From a virus, in IMG/VR virus record IMGVR_UViG_3300032050_000353, positions 1 to 38,276 of that record: a DNA stretch of 38,276 bases, one strand, 5' to 3'. Below the pieces are notes generated by a model. That model worked only from the letters and a program-made list of their open reading frames with translations, was not told the DNA's origin and searched no databases. The translations under genes were made by a program, and so were the position numbers. Numbering within the stretch: position 1 is the first letter of the stretch; every line of letters starts with the position of its first letter. Of this stretch, positions 23,542-31,761 are shown in pieces.

Positions 23542-24081
23542 ATGGCTATTATAGCAGGTTTAAGCAAGAATTGCGGTACGCTGTGCGGTGGTGGTGTCAA
23601 GCGACTTTGGGTTGCAAACTATGACGACATTGCTTCTTTCACGTTTGGCGTTGATAACAGCGTTACTACTATCACAATGGTAGCAACAAAGAAGTTTTAC
23701 GAGGTCGAATTGAAGCGTCAAAGCAAGATTTTTACCGAAACTACCAACGTATCTGAGGGTGGATGCGGTTATTCGCTCGCTCAAAACTTTACTGGTATAG
23801 GTCAATGCCGTGACCAAGATGCGCGTAACTGGCTTTTGTCAGTTGCCAAACAATCTTGTTGCGGAATTGTAGCAGTTCACGAGGAAGCTAACGGTTTTGT
23901 TGGCGTTTGGGGCTACATTAAAGACCAATCTATCTACTTGGGTGGTGGTACTGTTATCTCAACAGGTACAGCCCTTGCAGACCCTTCACAAATAACGCTC
24001 GAATTGTTGTGCGATACCACTATGGATGGTCTTGCGACTGAACTTACAGGTGGTGTGGCTGCGATTGAAGCACTTACATAA
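23542..24081 (+). CDS. Probable major tail (tube) protein
   Basis: A 179-residue beta-rich protein, alone between two hairpins and thus likely expressed at its own level. It has an unusual cysteine content (CGTLCGGG near 12-19, GGCGY, GQCRD, KQSCCG, LLCDTT). The strand pattern (SVTTITMVATKKFYEVELK, QITLELLCDTT) fits a tail tube subunit, and no other tube candidate was seen, but the family was not recognised. Confidence 0.55.
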   Translation: MAIIAGLSKNCGTLCGGGVKRLWVANYDDIASFTFGVDNSVTTITMVATKKFYEVELKRQSKIFTETTNVSEGGCGYSLAQNFTGIGQCRDQDARNWLLSVAKQSCCGIVAVHEEANGFVGVWGYIKDQSIYLGGGTVISTGTALADPSQITLELLCDTTMDGLATELTGGVAAIEALT

Positions 24082-24106
24082 TATTTCGCTTTTCATTTTA
24101 GGGGGA

Positions 24107-24128
24107 GGGGCAGCGATGCCCCTTTTTT
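24107..24128 (+). terminator. Rho-independent terminator after tail-tube candidate
   Basis: Stem GGGGCA/TGCCCC (24107-24112 with 24117-24122), GCGA loop, six T. It is well formed, yet the portal operon begins 30 bp later with no obvious promoter, so it probably acts by partial readthrough. Confidence 0.8.
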
Positions 24129-24140
24129 AAATCTAATCAA

Positions 24141-24410
24141 ATGGCAAACATAAAATTTAGAGGGAACTCAGGCGATTTAGAGACGTCGTTCCCGATAACA
24201 GGCACAAAACACGCGGTTCGCAAGAAACTGAAAGATGCAACCGATGCAGAGTTAAAGTGGTACATTGACAGCCTAATGGCTAACCCTAAAAACTTCAAGT
24301 TCTTATTGAACGTCTGTTTTGAAAGTACATACGACGAACTAAAAGAGTTCTCGGAATCGCAGCAAGCAGAACCCCGAAAAATAAACAAACCGAAAAAAGA
24401 AACTGAATAA
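24141..24410 (+). CDS. Hypothetical protein upstream of portal
   Basis: An 89-residue charged protein with a helical core (HAVRKKLKDATDAELKWYIDSL) and a Lys/Pro-rich tail. It shares its last base with the first base of the portal ATG. No family recognised. It could be a tail assembly or head-joining factor. Confidence 0.65.
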   Translation: MANIKFRGNSGDLETSFPITGTKHAVRKKLKDATDAELKWYIDSLMANPKNFKFLLNVCFESTYDELKEFSESQQAEPRKINKPKKETE

Positions 24411-25861
24411 TGGAAAAGCCCAAAAATAACTTCTCGTTAAACTTTGCAGCAACCGAAAACGTAGTCTTACCTCAAGACTTATATTTCGAGATAGCAGATA
24501 ATACCCGAAGCGTTTTTGGGCTTAACGATTATTTACCTTTTATCCGTACTGGTGAACTCGAACACCTGCTATCACTGATATACAACAGCCCAACCGCTCA
24601 AAGTATCTGCAATAAAGTGTCAGCGTACACCGTTGGTGAAGGGTTCTATCTCAAAAAAGAGCGCAGCATCTTAGGCGATAAGAAGCTGCAAGAACTAACC
24701 GACCAAGAAAAAACAATCCTTTGGCGCATCCTAAAGCGCAAGAATAGTGATGGCGATACTATCTTGGACGTGTGCCGCAAAGCTGCGTTTGACTTTCAAG
24801 CAGTCGGTAACGCATTTGTGCAACTCGACGTTGTCGCAGGTGTTACATTTGCCACACATCAAAATATAAACTTTGTACGACCGTTCCGCTCAGTCGATTT
24901 GAAGACTCATTTTTTTGGCGTTTCTGCTGATTGGGCTATACTGCCGTTTTCAAGTCAGGGTCGCAATTATCGAAAAGAGGATAACATCACAACTAATATT
25001 GTGGACGTGCCGTTATACCCCACTTTCACTGGCGAATTTAATGAAATAGAGGAAATTGAATACGGTATCGGCACAAACGTAGCAGATTTTTACGGCTTCG
25101 ATAAGTCTTCGATGTTGCACGTGAAAAGATATGCGCCATTGATGTACCAATGGGGCTTGCCTTCATGGACAGGTGCTAAACATTGGGTCGAACTTGAATA
25201 CAGGATACCGAAATTTAACGTTTCGCGATTCAAGAACGGTCTTACATCTTCGGGCTTGCTGCAATTGTTTGGCAACCTTACCGATAATGAAAAGGACGCA
25301 TATCAGAAAGCATTTACCGAGAAAATGACTAATACAGGCAATGATTTTAAAGTCATTTTGCAGATTCTTGAAGACAAAGAACTAAAAGCGAACTGGCAGC
25401 CCTTTGAAAATACCTATACAGGCTATTTCATGGAGCTTGCAAACTTAGCTAAGGAGCTAATTGCGACAGGCTTTGAGATACCTCTATCACTCGTACAAGC
25501 AACAGCTGGGCAACTCGGAAATAATCAGCAGATTAGAACTGAATTTGAAACGCTTTACAGGACTAAAATCTACGATATTCAAGAGGAAATACTGCGAGGT
25601 ATCGTTGCGCCATATTTGGCAACAGTTGCGGAAAATGAAGGCTTAGATTGGTTGCAAGATGTGGAGTTAGGTTTTAGTAATATTATCCCTGTTTCGTTCT
25701 TAGGTGACTTAGACCCAAGCAAATATATTACGACTGACGAAGCTCGCGAGGTGATGGGATTTGCAGAACTAACCGAGCCACTACCAACAGCCGAACCTGC
25801 GCCCGAACAACCTGCAACGGGCTTAGTAAACAGATTCAAGAACCTATTTAAGCGCAAATAA
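24410..25861 (+). CDS. Portal protein
   Basis: A 483-residue phage portal. The start carries the common loading region (ELEHLLSLIYNSPTAQSICNK), the wing includes LDVCRKAAFDFQAVGNAFVQLD, and the clip/stem region shows LPSWTGAKHWVELEYRIPKFN, then ALVQATAGQLGNNQQIRTEFE-like residues (SLVQATAGQLGNNQQI), and EILRGIVAPYL. A disordered acidic/proline tail follows. Portal dodecamers form the DNA entry ring. Here the gene follows the capsid gene instead of preceding it, about 17.5 kb from TerL. Confidence 0.92.
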   Translation: MEKPKNNFSLNFAATENVVLPQDLYFEIADNTRSVFGLNDYLPFIRTGELEHLLSLIYNSPTAQSICNKVSAYTVGEGFYLKKERSILGDKKLQELTDQEKTILWRILKRKNSDGDTILDVCRKAAFDFQAVGNAFVQLDVVAGVTFATHQNINFVRPFRSVDLKTHFFGVSADWAILPFSSQGRNYRKEDNITTNIVDVPLYPTFTGEFNEIEEIEYGIGTNVADFYGFDKSSMLHVKRYAPLMYQWGLPSWTGAKHWVELEYRIPKFNVSRFKNGLTSSGLLQLFGNLTDNEKDAYQKAFTEKMTNTGNDFKVILQILEDKELKANWQPFENTYTGYFMELANLAKELIATGFEIPLSLVQATAGQLGNNQQIRTEFETLYRTKIYDIQEEILRGIVAPYLATVAENEGLDWLQDVELGFSNIIPVSFLGDLDPSKYITTDEAREVMGFAELTEPLPTAEPAPEQPATGLVNRFKNLFKRK

Positions 25862-26430
25862 TGGCACAATTCATCAAAGCAGTAGAAGTCGTAAAAGGCG
25901 GCTACGTTAAAATAGCTCCGACTGATACACAGTTCGATAGCACCTTATTAGCGTCGCATTGTGATAATGCCGAGCGCGAATATGTACGCAACGCAATAGG
26001 CAACACGTTTTTTGAGTACCTGAAAACGCAGCGAACGTCGGGAATTATCAATTACAATGCCGATTTGGGTGTGGTGGTACCTGCGTTCACTAATCCCGAT
26101 TTAGAAGCCTTGTTTTTAGATGGTAAGCTGTTCGACTTAATCGGTAACGCGGTAGTTAAAGTGGCATTACCTTACATTCATTTCAAGATTACAAGTTCGG
26201 GTGTTCAAGTTCCTGTCGCATCGTTTGCAACAGCAGGCACGGGAAGCGATATGAGATATTTAGGGGATAGCATGGCAAAGACTTTGACATTCTTAACCAA
26301 AGAAGTACAAGACTATTTGTGTGCTAATGAAGCTACCTTTGCGCCGTTTGGGTTCGATGGTTCGGAGTTCTGTACTCACTGCAAGAAAGACAATAAAATT
26401 AAACAGTCTAACCTACCAATAATATATTAA
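25861..26430 (+). CDS. Head-tail connector-like protein (DUF6712 type)
   Basis: A 189-residue protein overlapping the portal stop by one base. The helical layout (FDSTLLASHCDNAEREYVRNAIGN; LDGKLFDLIGNAVVKVALPYIHF; LTFLTKEVQDYLCAN) resembles adaptor proteins found next to portals in Bacteroidetes phages, which I recall as DUF6712. It ends with CTHCKKDNKIK, a possible metal-binding tail. The connector role is inferred from position. Confidence 0.65.
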   Translation: MAQFIKAVEVVKGGYVKIAPTDTQFDSTLLASHCDNAEREYVRNAIGNTFFEYLKTQRTSGIINYNADLGVVVPAFTNPDLEALFLDGKLFDLIGNAVVKVALPYIHFKITSSGVQVPVASFATAGTGSDMRYLGDSMAKTLTFLTKEVQDYLCANEATFAPFGFDGSEFCTHCKKDNKIKQSNLPIIY

Positions 26431-26431
26431 A

Positions 26432-28036
26432 ATGGCAAACTATCCAAAATTAAAAGTATTTGAAAACGGCGGCATGATTCAATTTGCAACCGAAGCAGAC
26501 GAGCTTATCACGTCCGAGCCTAAAGGCAGTGTAAGAATACGGCAAGTAGGTGAAGGCTTTTCGTTTGAGCATATAATCACGTGTTCGGGCATTGCATCCG
26601 TTACGAACTTTGCCGATATTCTCGACTCGAGCGGCGTGGTTTACGGTGCGAGCTTTGCCGATGTGCTGACTGCGCTCTCTTTTTTTTTTGAGGTAGCAGG
26701 CGGCGGTGGCACGGTTACAGGCGCAAATAATGGACTAAGCTTAGATGGGGCAAATGTTCAATTGGGCGGTGCTTTGGTTAAAAATACTACCATAACAGAA
26801 AACGGATTCCAAGCAGTACAAACAAGGCTCGAAACTGTAAATAGCGAGCCAGTGTCAGTTTCTCACTATACAGAAAACAACGACCCCTTTTCAAGTGGGA
26901 TACCTGGCTATTCTCGCTTATTGGGCGTTGCATCTGCCACAGGCAATGCTTATTGCGGCATTTGGTCTAATAATGCAGACGATGCGACCGCATTTTTAAG
27001 AGCAGAAGCGGGCGATTGGCAAAGCAATACAGAGGTAAGAGCTACAAGCGTTTTGTTAAAAGTAGTAGAGGCAGGAATTATACAAAGTTCTTGGAGCTTG
27101 CAGGGCAACGCAATAACGGCAGCCTGCGACCGCGTAGAATTTTTCGCTACTACTGCTGTTCGTTTTCATACAGACAAAGTAGAACAGCAAATAACAGGTA
27201 AGTATATTTTTGGAGAATCTAATACAGATGGCTCTATAAGAATAGGAGAGTCGGGCGGTGCATTTGTAGTTGAAAAAAGAATTGGTGGTGTTTGGGTGGT
27301 GCAAAACATTGCTCCTGCTCCTGTTACAATAGCCAAAGATGAGCTTATTTTTTGCGATAGCTTTGTTCAACCTGCAATAACGAGCAACTGGTTTTCAAGT
27401 ACCGCAAGCGGTGGAGCTATTGACCTCAATCAACTCGGAGAAACTGGCGTTGTTGGTATGGCTCGATTTTCAGTATCAAACAGCGTAACTTCACGATATG
27501 GAATTTTAGCAAAAGGTATTTCAGGACTTGTAAGAACTTATCAAGATGGTAATACATTTTTATACAAAACGAAAATAAGACCCGAAGCTTTAGGTTCGCT
27601 CACTAACCGTTTTGTTATCAATATGGGTTTTCTTTCAAGTACTGCTGTATTAAATCCAACTGTCGGACTTTATTTCTGCTATGACTTTACAGACTCGCAG
27701 CGTGTAAATCCTGCTCCTGCAAACTGGTCGCTCGTTAGTCGCGTGAACAATGTTGATAAAGTCGTTTTGAATAGTGGAGTTCCTGTTGTTATTGGTCTTT
27801 GGACTAAGCTTGCAATTCAAATTGATACTGCTACAAATACAGCTATGTTTTATATAAATGGCATTTTGGTAGGCTCGATTGTTTGGAATGTTATTAGTGG
27901 AATTAACTCTAATTTACCTATGGTCGGAGCTTCGACCGAGTGCAGTTGGGGTGCTTTGCTTGCTAATTCAGGTGTTGCGGCTACTGGAACAGGTCTAAGA
28001 ATTGATTATATTGACGTATATAAAGATTTTGGATAA
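26432..28036 (+). CDS. Tail fibre with C-terminal jelly-roll domain
   Basis: A 534-residue protein. The N-terminal 80 residues form a conserved head (YPKLKVFENGGMIQFATEADE), a glycine-rich hinge follows (VAGGGGTVTGANNGLSLDGA), then a fibrous middle, and residues ~305-534 look like a LamG/concanavalin-type fold (DSFVQPAITSNWFSS; WTKLAIQIDTATNTAMFYINGI; GLRIDYIDVYKDFG). It most likely binds the host surface. A run of ten T at 26680-26689 encodes SFFF near residue 84; losing or gaining one base puts a stop right after it. Confidence 0.75.
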   Translation: MANYPKLKVFENGGMIQFATEADELITSEPKGSVRIRQVGEGFSFEHIITCSGIASVTNFADILDSSGVVYGASFADVLTALSFFFEVAGGGGTVTGANNGLSLDGANVQLGGALVKNTTITENGFQAVQTRLETVNSEPVSVSHYTENNDPFSSGIPGYSRLLGVASATGNAYCGIWSNNADDATAFLRAEAGDWQSNTEVRATSVLLKVVEAGIIQSSWSLQGNAITAACDRVEFFATTAVRFHTDKVEQQITGKYIFGESNTDGSIRIGESGGAFVVEKRIGGVWVVQNIAPAPVTIAKDELIFCDSFVQPAITSNWFSSTASGGAIDLNQLGETGVVGMARFSVSNSVTSRYGILAKGISGLVRTYQDGNTFLYKTKIRPEALGSLTNRFVINMGFLSSTAVLNPTVGLYFCYDFTDSQRVNPAPANWSLVSRVNNVDKVVLNSGVPVVIGLWTKLAIQIDTATNTAMFYINGILVGSIVWNVISGINSNLPMVGASTECSWGALLANSGVAATGTGLRIDYIDVYKDFG

Positions 28037-28054
28037 TTTAAAAATAATATAAAA

Positions 28055-28399
28055 ATGTCACAAGTAGGCGAATACATTTATGCTCTTAATCAAGAGATAG
28101 AAATCACAGCAGACACTAATGATTTGGGAATTACAAACACTTACGTTTCTTTTGTAGGTTCGGGTAATTATAACATTACAGGCTTTCAAGCTCCTGTTAC
28201 AGATAAACACGTTGCTGCAATTGTTGTTGTAAACGAATCATCGGGAATAAAAACATTGAAGCACAACGACGCAGGAAGCGCAGTAGGAAACCGCATTAAA
28301 ACAGCAGGCGGTGTTGACCTTGCTATGCCGCCAAATTACATTGTGCAGCTTAGAAAAATAGGCGACTTCTTCTATGTAGTTGGCGCATTTTCGGTATAA
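28055..28399 (+). CDS. Small beta-rich protein, possible fibre tip
   Basis: A 114-residue beta-rich protein after the fibre gene (TYVSFVGSGNYNITGFQAP; GIKTLKHNDAGSAVGNRI; YIVQLRKIGDFFYVVGAFSV). Such domains occur as stalk or tip modules of phage fibres, so it may be a fibre accessory or head-binding piece. Family not recognised. Confidence 0.6.
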   Translation: MSQVGEYIYALNQEIEITADTNDLGITNTYVSFVGSGNYNITGFQAPVTDKHVAAIVVVNESSGIKTLKHNDAGSAVGNRIKTAGGVDLAMPPNYIVQLRKIGDFFYVVGAFSV

Positions 28400-28411
28400 A
28401 AAACAAAACTT

Positions 28412-28621
28412 ATGAGCATCGAAGCGTACACCCTGACAGTTGCAACGCTTGCAACTATCGCTCTGCTTTGGTGGATAGTTTCAGAACTAATCGAACGCAG
28501 ACAGCACACCCATTTAATGAATACTATTCAAGAACAAGATAAAAAAATTAAGGAATTGCAACATGATAACTCAGAGTATTACGCGAGATTTGGCATTATC
28601 AAGAAAGACGGCGAGAAATAG
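28412..28621 (+). CDS. Single-pass membrane/coiled-coil protein, i-spanin-like
   Basis: A 69-residue protein with an N-terminal transmembrane helix (TVATLATIALLWWIVSELI, about 8-26) followed by a charged coiled coil (NTIQEQDKKIKELQHDNSEYY). This is the layout of an inner-membrane spanin or a small holin-like protein. The next gene starts inside it in another frame (59-bp overlap), as spanin pairs do. Gram-negative lysis by an amidase without signal peptide needs a holin, and this pair is the best candidate region. Confidence 0.55.
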   Translation: MSIEAYTLTVATLATIALLWWIVSELIERRQHTHLMNTIQEQDKKIKELQHDNSEYYARFGIIKKDGEK

Positions 28622-28781
28622 CACGTTTGTAGTGCTGTTTTGGGCTATTATTTCGGCTGTGGTGCTAAATGTATCAGCATCGGCAGAAAAAGAGCCGCAA
28701 ACGGGCAACAGCGAGCCTAAGAAGATAAAAGTTTGGGCTATTAAACCCGAAACCGATAGCGATAAATTTGCAAATAGGTAA
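28563..28781 (+). CDS. Small exported protein overlapping 28412-28621
   Basis: A 72-residue protein reading in a different frame over its first 59 bp. Residues 22-40 are hydrophobic (FVVLFWAIISAVVLNVSASA) and end in an ASA signal-peptidase-like site, followed by a charged Pro/Lys tail. The overlap recalls Rz/Rz1, but there is no lipobox cysteine, so it is not a standard o-spanin. Function unproven. Confidence 0.5.
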   Translation: MITQSITRDLALSRKTARNSTFVVLFWAIISAVVLNVSASAEKEPQTGNSEPKKIKVWAIKPETDSDKFANR

Positions 28782-28793
28782 AAACCCTTATAC

Positions 28794-29906
28794 ATGGAAG
28801 CGAATGACAAACGTAGTGGTGATGATAGAGTTATCGAACTAAATAAGACCTATGTACAAACCGAGCAGCAGCTTATAGAAGCCTGTCGAATTGATACAAA
28901 CGTTTGGGAAATCGTTTCTATGCACGTCAAGTCGTACCAAGCAGGAGCGAATGACAGCGCAGGTGAGTATAATATACATCAATTATTCAGCGTTTCGGCA
29001 CGGTTCAAACGCAAAAACGATAATTTTGTTAAATTTTGGGAGAATGTTCAAAACGGCTTGTATCAATATGCTGAATACAAGCCGTTGCCTATTTATGGAG
29101 CGAGCGACAAAAAAGCCCTTATAGTCAATCTTTATGACGCGCATATAGACAAGGTCACGCGAGTGAAAGAAACGCGCAAATACAGCGATTTAAAAGCTAA
29201 TTGCAAGGTGTTTAACGATGCGATTGACAGACTACTTGAAAAGACTTTGAAAAACTGCAATCCTGAATTGATTGTTTTTCCAGTTGGGAATGACTTTATA
29301 AACGTAAACAGCGCGTTAAGTACAACGACTAAAGGCACACCGCAGGATAGCATTTATCATATTGAGGATGTGTTCGAGGTGGGATTAAATCTTGTTAGGG
29401 GTGTTATTGACCGCCTGCGAAACATTGCACCTGTTAAAATTCCCATAATCAGGGGAAATCATGACACGAACATGACAGGCTTTTTAGGAGTTGCTTTGGA
29501 TGCGCTGTATAGAGATGACAAAGCGGTAACGATTGACAATAGCAGGGAACAACGCAAATATATTCAATACGGCAAAAATATGTTTCTTTTCGCTCATGGA
29601 GATAAGGAAAAGCGCAGGATTAAAACGGATGGGATTCCGTTAATTATGGCAAATGAAGAACCGATATTGTGGGCTAAATCGGACTTTCGTTTTGCTTATT
29701 TTGGTGATATACATCACCGAGATGAAACGCACTTTAAAAGCGGTAAGGATTATATAGGCGTTTATATCCGTTTCTTGCGTGCTATGTCTTCTCAGGACGC
29801 TTGGCACCACGCGCAAGGGTACATCGGAGTACCAAAAGCAGCCGAAGCCGTGTTGCATAGTTTGTGTGGCTCGGAGGTAGATAATTTTTCGATAGCGTTT
29901 AAATAG
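28794..29906 (+). CDS. Calcineurin-like metallophosphoesterase
   Basis: A 370-residue protein with the full metal-binding motif set: DAH at 115-117, GND at 165-167, GNHD at 221-224, H268 in FAHGD, and GDIHH at 304-308. The N-terminal 100 residues, absent from minimal phosphoesterases, are helical (TEQQLIEACRIDTNVWEIVSM) and may bind DNA or a partner. Phage members are often annotated as DNA repair exonuclease-like. Substrate unknown. It is the last rightward gene and ends at a strong bidirectional terminator. Confidence 0.85.
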   Translation: MEANDKRSGDDRVIELNKTYVQTEQQLIEACRIDTNVWEIVSMHVKSYQAGANDSAGEYNIHQLFSVSARFKRKNDNFVKFWENVQNGLYQYAEYKPLPIYGASDKKALIVNLYDAHIDKVTRVKETRKYSDLKANCKVFNDAIDRLLEKTLKNCNPELIVFPVGNDFINVNSALSTTTKGTPQDSIYHIEDVFEVGLNLVRGVIDRLRNIAPVKIPIIRGNHDTNMTGFLGVALDALYRDDKAVTIDNSREQRKYIQYGKNMFLFAHGDKEKRRIKTDGIPLIMANEEPILWAKSDFRFAYFGDIHHRDETHFKSGKDYIGVYIRFLRAMSSQDAWHHAQGYIGVPKAAEAVLHSLCGSEVDNFSIAFK

Positions 29907-29907
29907 G

Positions 29908-29937
29908 AAAAGCCCCTCGATAGTGAGGGGCTTTTTG
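29908..29937. terminator. Bidirectional terminator between convergent operons
   Basis: Stem AGCCCCTC/GAGGGGCT (29911-29918 with 29925-29932), 6-base loop, flanked by AAAA on the left and TTTTT on the right, so it works for both strands. Confidence 0.9.
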
Positions 29938-30120
29938 TTATCGTGTTTTTCGGGTTAAGTGATTAGCTATAATCAAATCAAGTACCAAAGTCAAAACCAC
30001 AAACAAGGCTGCGGTCGTCTTATCCCACTCACCAATGTCAGCGTTAATGCACAGGCCGAAAACGCAGTACAGCGCAAAGCTAACCATGCAAGATAGAAAT
30101 AAAAAATTAAGTGCGTTCAT
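29938..30120 (-). CDS. Small two-helix membrane protein
   Basis: A 60-residue protein with two hydrophobic segments (LFLSCMVSFALYCVFGLCI and ALFVVLTLVLDLIIANHL) separated by a short polar DIGEWDKT loop, ending in TRKTR. The hairpin topology suits a small holin or an exclusion-type membrane protein. It is expressed leftward and so is separate from the late operon. It overlaps the upstream gene by 14 bp. Confidence 0.6.
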   Translation of the reverse strand: MNALNFLFLSCMVSFALYCVFGLCINADIGEWDKTTAALFVVLTLVLDLIIANHLTRKTR

Positions 30121-30412
30121 TTTCAGATAGTTTTTGATAGTGATTTAATTGCATTTCTAAATATAACAAGCGCGGTTCAGAATCGAATCTGCGCCAAAAA
30201 AAAGCGTCTGTTATATTGTTATTGTATTTGTATTTATACAATTCGCTTCTTAGAAATGCATCTTCTTGAAGGTTTGTTGATTTGTCGCTGAGTAAATTAC
30301 TAAAAAACCTACATAAGCCTGCGCAATATGACCTTCCTGTTATCCTTAAAAAAGTGCCTTTCCACAAGGCTATAACTTTTCGATACAATTCCGCCTTTTC
30401 TTTGTTTGTCAT
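30107..30412 (-). CDS. Hypothetical helical protein
   Basis: A 101-residue basic helical protein (MTNKEKAELYRKVIALWKGT; DAFFWRRFDSEPRLLYLEMQ). No motif or family recognised. Its start overlaps the upstream stop by 4 bp, indicating an operon. Confidence 0.6.
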   Translation of the reverse strand: MTNKEKAELYRKVIALWKGTFLRITGRSYCAGLCRFFSNLLSDKSTNLQEDAFLRSELYKYKYNNNITDAFFWRRFDSEPRLLYLEMQLNHYQKLSENERT

Positions 30413-30636
30413 GCGCGTGGTATTTGAAAATTAACTAATATTTTACTATCCTTAGCCGTGAAACTCATCACGGCTTTATGCCGGTTCGCTATTGTTGCAA
30501 GCACTTCTAAGTCGTAACGGCTTAAAGCGTCCGCTGTACATTCTACGCTGTTGGTATTAAATACCGTGTTTGCTGCTACGTTTTGCACTCTGCCCAAGTC
30601 AAGGCGCATCATAATTAACGGATGATTTGCTTGCAT
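30409..30636 (-). CDS. Hypothetical protein
   Basis: A 75-residue protein. I start at 30636; an in-frame start at 30669 would overlap the upstream gene further. It reads as a small soluble domain (SRYDLEVLATIANRHKAVMSF). No family recognised. Confidence 0.5.
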   Translation of the reverse strand: MQANHPLIMMRLDLGRVQNVAANTVFNTNSVECTADALSRYDLEVLATIANRHKAVMSFTAKDSKILVNFQIPRA

Positions 30637-30821
30637 GGTGCTGCATTTTGTATGTTGCGACGTGTGCAATATTGATTATCAGGGGTCGCTGTGATGTAAT
30701 CGGTTAAGCTCGCGGCGAATAGCCAGTAATTGCGCTGTGCTGCGTGCGAGCGGAATTTATGCGCCGTATGAAAGTAGGCAAAGTATTTTGTTTTCGGGTG
30801 TGGTGTGGTAGGGTTTTGCAT
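30615..30821 (-). CDS. Hypothetical basic protein
   Basis: A 68-residue basic protein rich in His, Arg and aromatics (KYFAYFHTAHKFRSHAAQ). It overlaps the following gene by 22 bp. No family recognised, and its codon signal is weaker than that of its neighbours, so it is less certain. Confidence 0.45.
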   Translation of the reverse strand: MQNPTTPHPKTKYFAYFHTAHKFRSHAAQRNYWLFAASLTDYITATPDNQYCTRRNIQNAAPCKQIIR

Positions 30822-30884
30822 AAAGGTATCGAAATTGATAGGTTTAAAAATATGCAGTTGTTCGGATGCTGCTCCCCGTGCTGA

Positions 30885-31172
30885 TTAACAGCTATAAGCG
30901 TAAAACTCGCGGTCGAACTGTTCGCGTACAGCTCCCTCTAATTTGTTCCAATATTGCTTATTGGAATACGCGATATTAAAGCGCAAAAACATTTTGTCAG
31001 GGTCGATGCCGTCAATACTGATAATGTCACAAATTTCGTCCGAGTCGAACTCAGTAGGACGACCGTATTCGTCACGGTCAGCAGGTTCGGTTGGTTCGTA
31101 TTCTGCGATGATTAACATTTCGCGTTCGATACCGTCGTTGTCTTCCATTAAAATTGTTGCTTCGATTTGCAT
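30885..31172 (-). CDS. Hypothetical acidic protein with strong promoter
   Basis: A 95-residue, very acidic protein (about 25 Asp/Glu; EYEPTEPADRDEYGRPTEF). Small acidic phage proteins are often DNA mimics or inhibitors of host factors, but no family is recognised. It is the first gene after a consensus early promoter (31244-31214) and probably leads the leftward genes down to 29.9 kb. Confidence 0.65.
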   Translation of the reverse strand: MQIEATILMEDNDGIEREMLIIAEYEPTEPADRDEYGRPTEFDSDEICDIISIDGIDPDKMFLRFNIAYSNKQYWNKLEGAVREQFDREFYAYSC

Positions 31173-31213
31173 AGTTGTAAGTATTTTGTGTTAGCTGAAT
31201 TACTAACTTGATG

Positions 31214-31244
31214 TAAAGATACAACTATTTTTGTAATCTGCAAA
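31214..31244 (-). promoter_or_regulatory. Early-class promoter upstream of 31172
   Basis: Minus-strand -33 TTTG (31244-31241), 19-bp spacer, -7 TATCTTTA (31221-31214). Same spacing as the switch and sigma-operon promoters. Leader about 35 nt. Confidence 0.72.
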
Positions 31245-31251
31245 TTTATTT

Positions 31252-31288
31252 ATAAAAAAAGTGCAATTATTTTTCAATAACTGCACTT
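31252..31288 (-). terminator. Terminator of gene 31318-31725
   Basis: Stem AAGTGCA/TGCACTT plus inner TTATT/AATAA (31259-31288), followed on the minus strand by an uninterrupted U run. It insulates the upstream leftward genes from the promoter just beyond. Confidence 0.85.
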
Positions 31289-31317
31289 AAACCCTATTAA
31301 CACAAAAAAACAAAAGA

Positions 31318-31725
31318 CTATTTCTTGAAAACTTCTTTGCTGTGCTGATAAATCGTAACGACTGAAAACACGATACTGATTGTTTCAAGTAGTATGTCTT
31401 CGACAAAAACCCATGCCTTAACATCTTCCAATCCTGATACCTTAGCAACGTGTGCCACAAGCTCGTTAATCTCGGATTTTGTCAAGTCCATAAGTTCAAA
31501 GCGCAAATCTGCAAGTTCTGCAACGGTTTCTTTGCCTACATTGATAAGCTCCATGCCTGTCATAATTCCCTCAAGCCAAGATAGTTTTTTATCTTCAAGT
31601 CGACTGTGAATGTTTTTCCAAATGCCTGCAATATCGGCTGCAAGGTCTTTGAGTTGTTCGATGCCGTATTTGTTAGCGTCGTTTTTTACGAGGGCAAGTT
31701 CTTTGCCGTTTAGTTTTAGTTGCAT
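31318..31725 (-). CDS. Hypothetical helical protein
   Basis: A 135-residue protein, mostly helical (GIEQLKDLAADIAGIWKNI; ETVAELADLRFELMDLTKSE), with a hydrophobic C-terminal helix (VFVEDILLETISIVFSVVTI) that could insert in a membrane. No family recognised. It is followed by a strong terminator. Confidence 0.65.
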   Translation of the reverse strand: MQLKLNGKELALVKNDANKYGIEQLKDLAADIAGIWKNIHSRLEDKKLSWLEGIMTGMELINVGKETVAELADLRFELMDLTKSEINELVAHVAKVSGLEDVKAWVFVEDILLETISIVFSVVTIYQHSKEVFKK

Positions 31726-31761
31726 TTATATTTTAGTTTAGTAGGTTGAAAGTAAAATAAG

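Noticed and set aside
24870-24890. CTTTGTA match resembling the late promoter
   Set aside because: It lies inside the portal gene without TA at the right spacing to a start codon; treated as chance.
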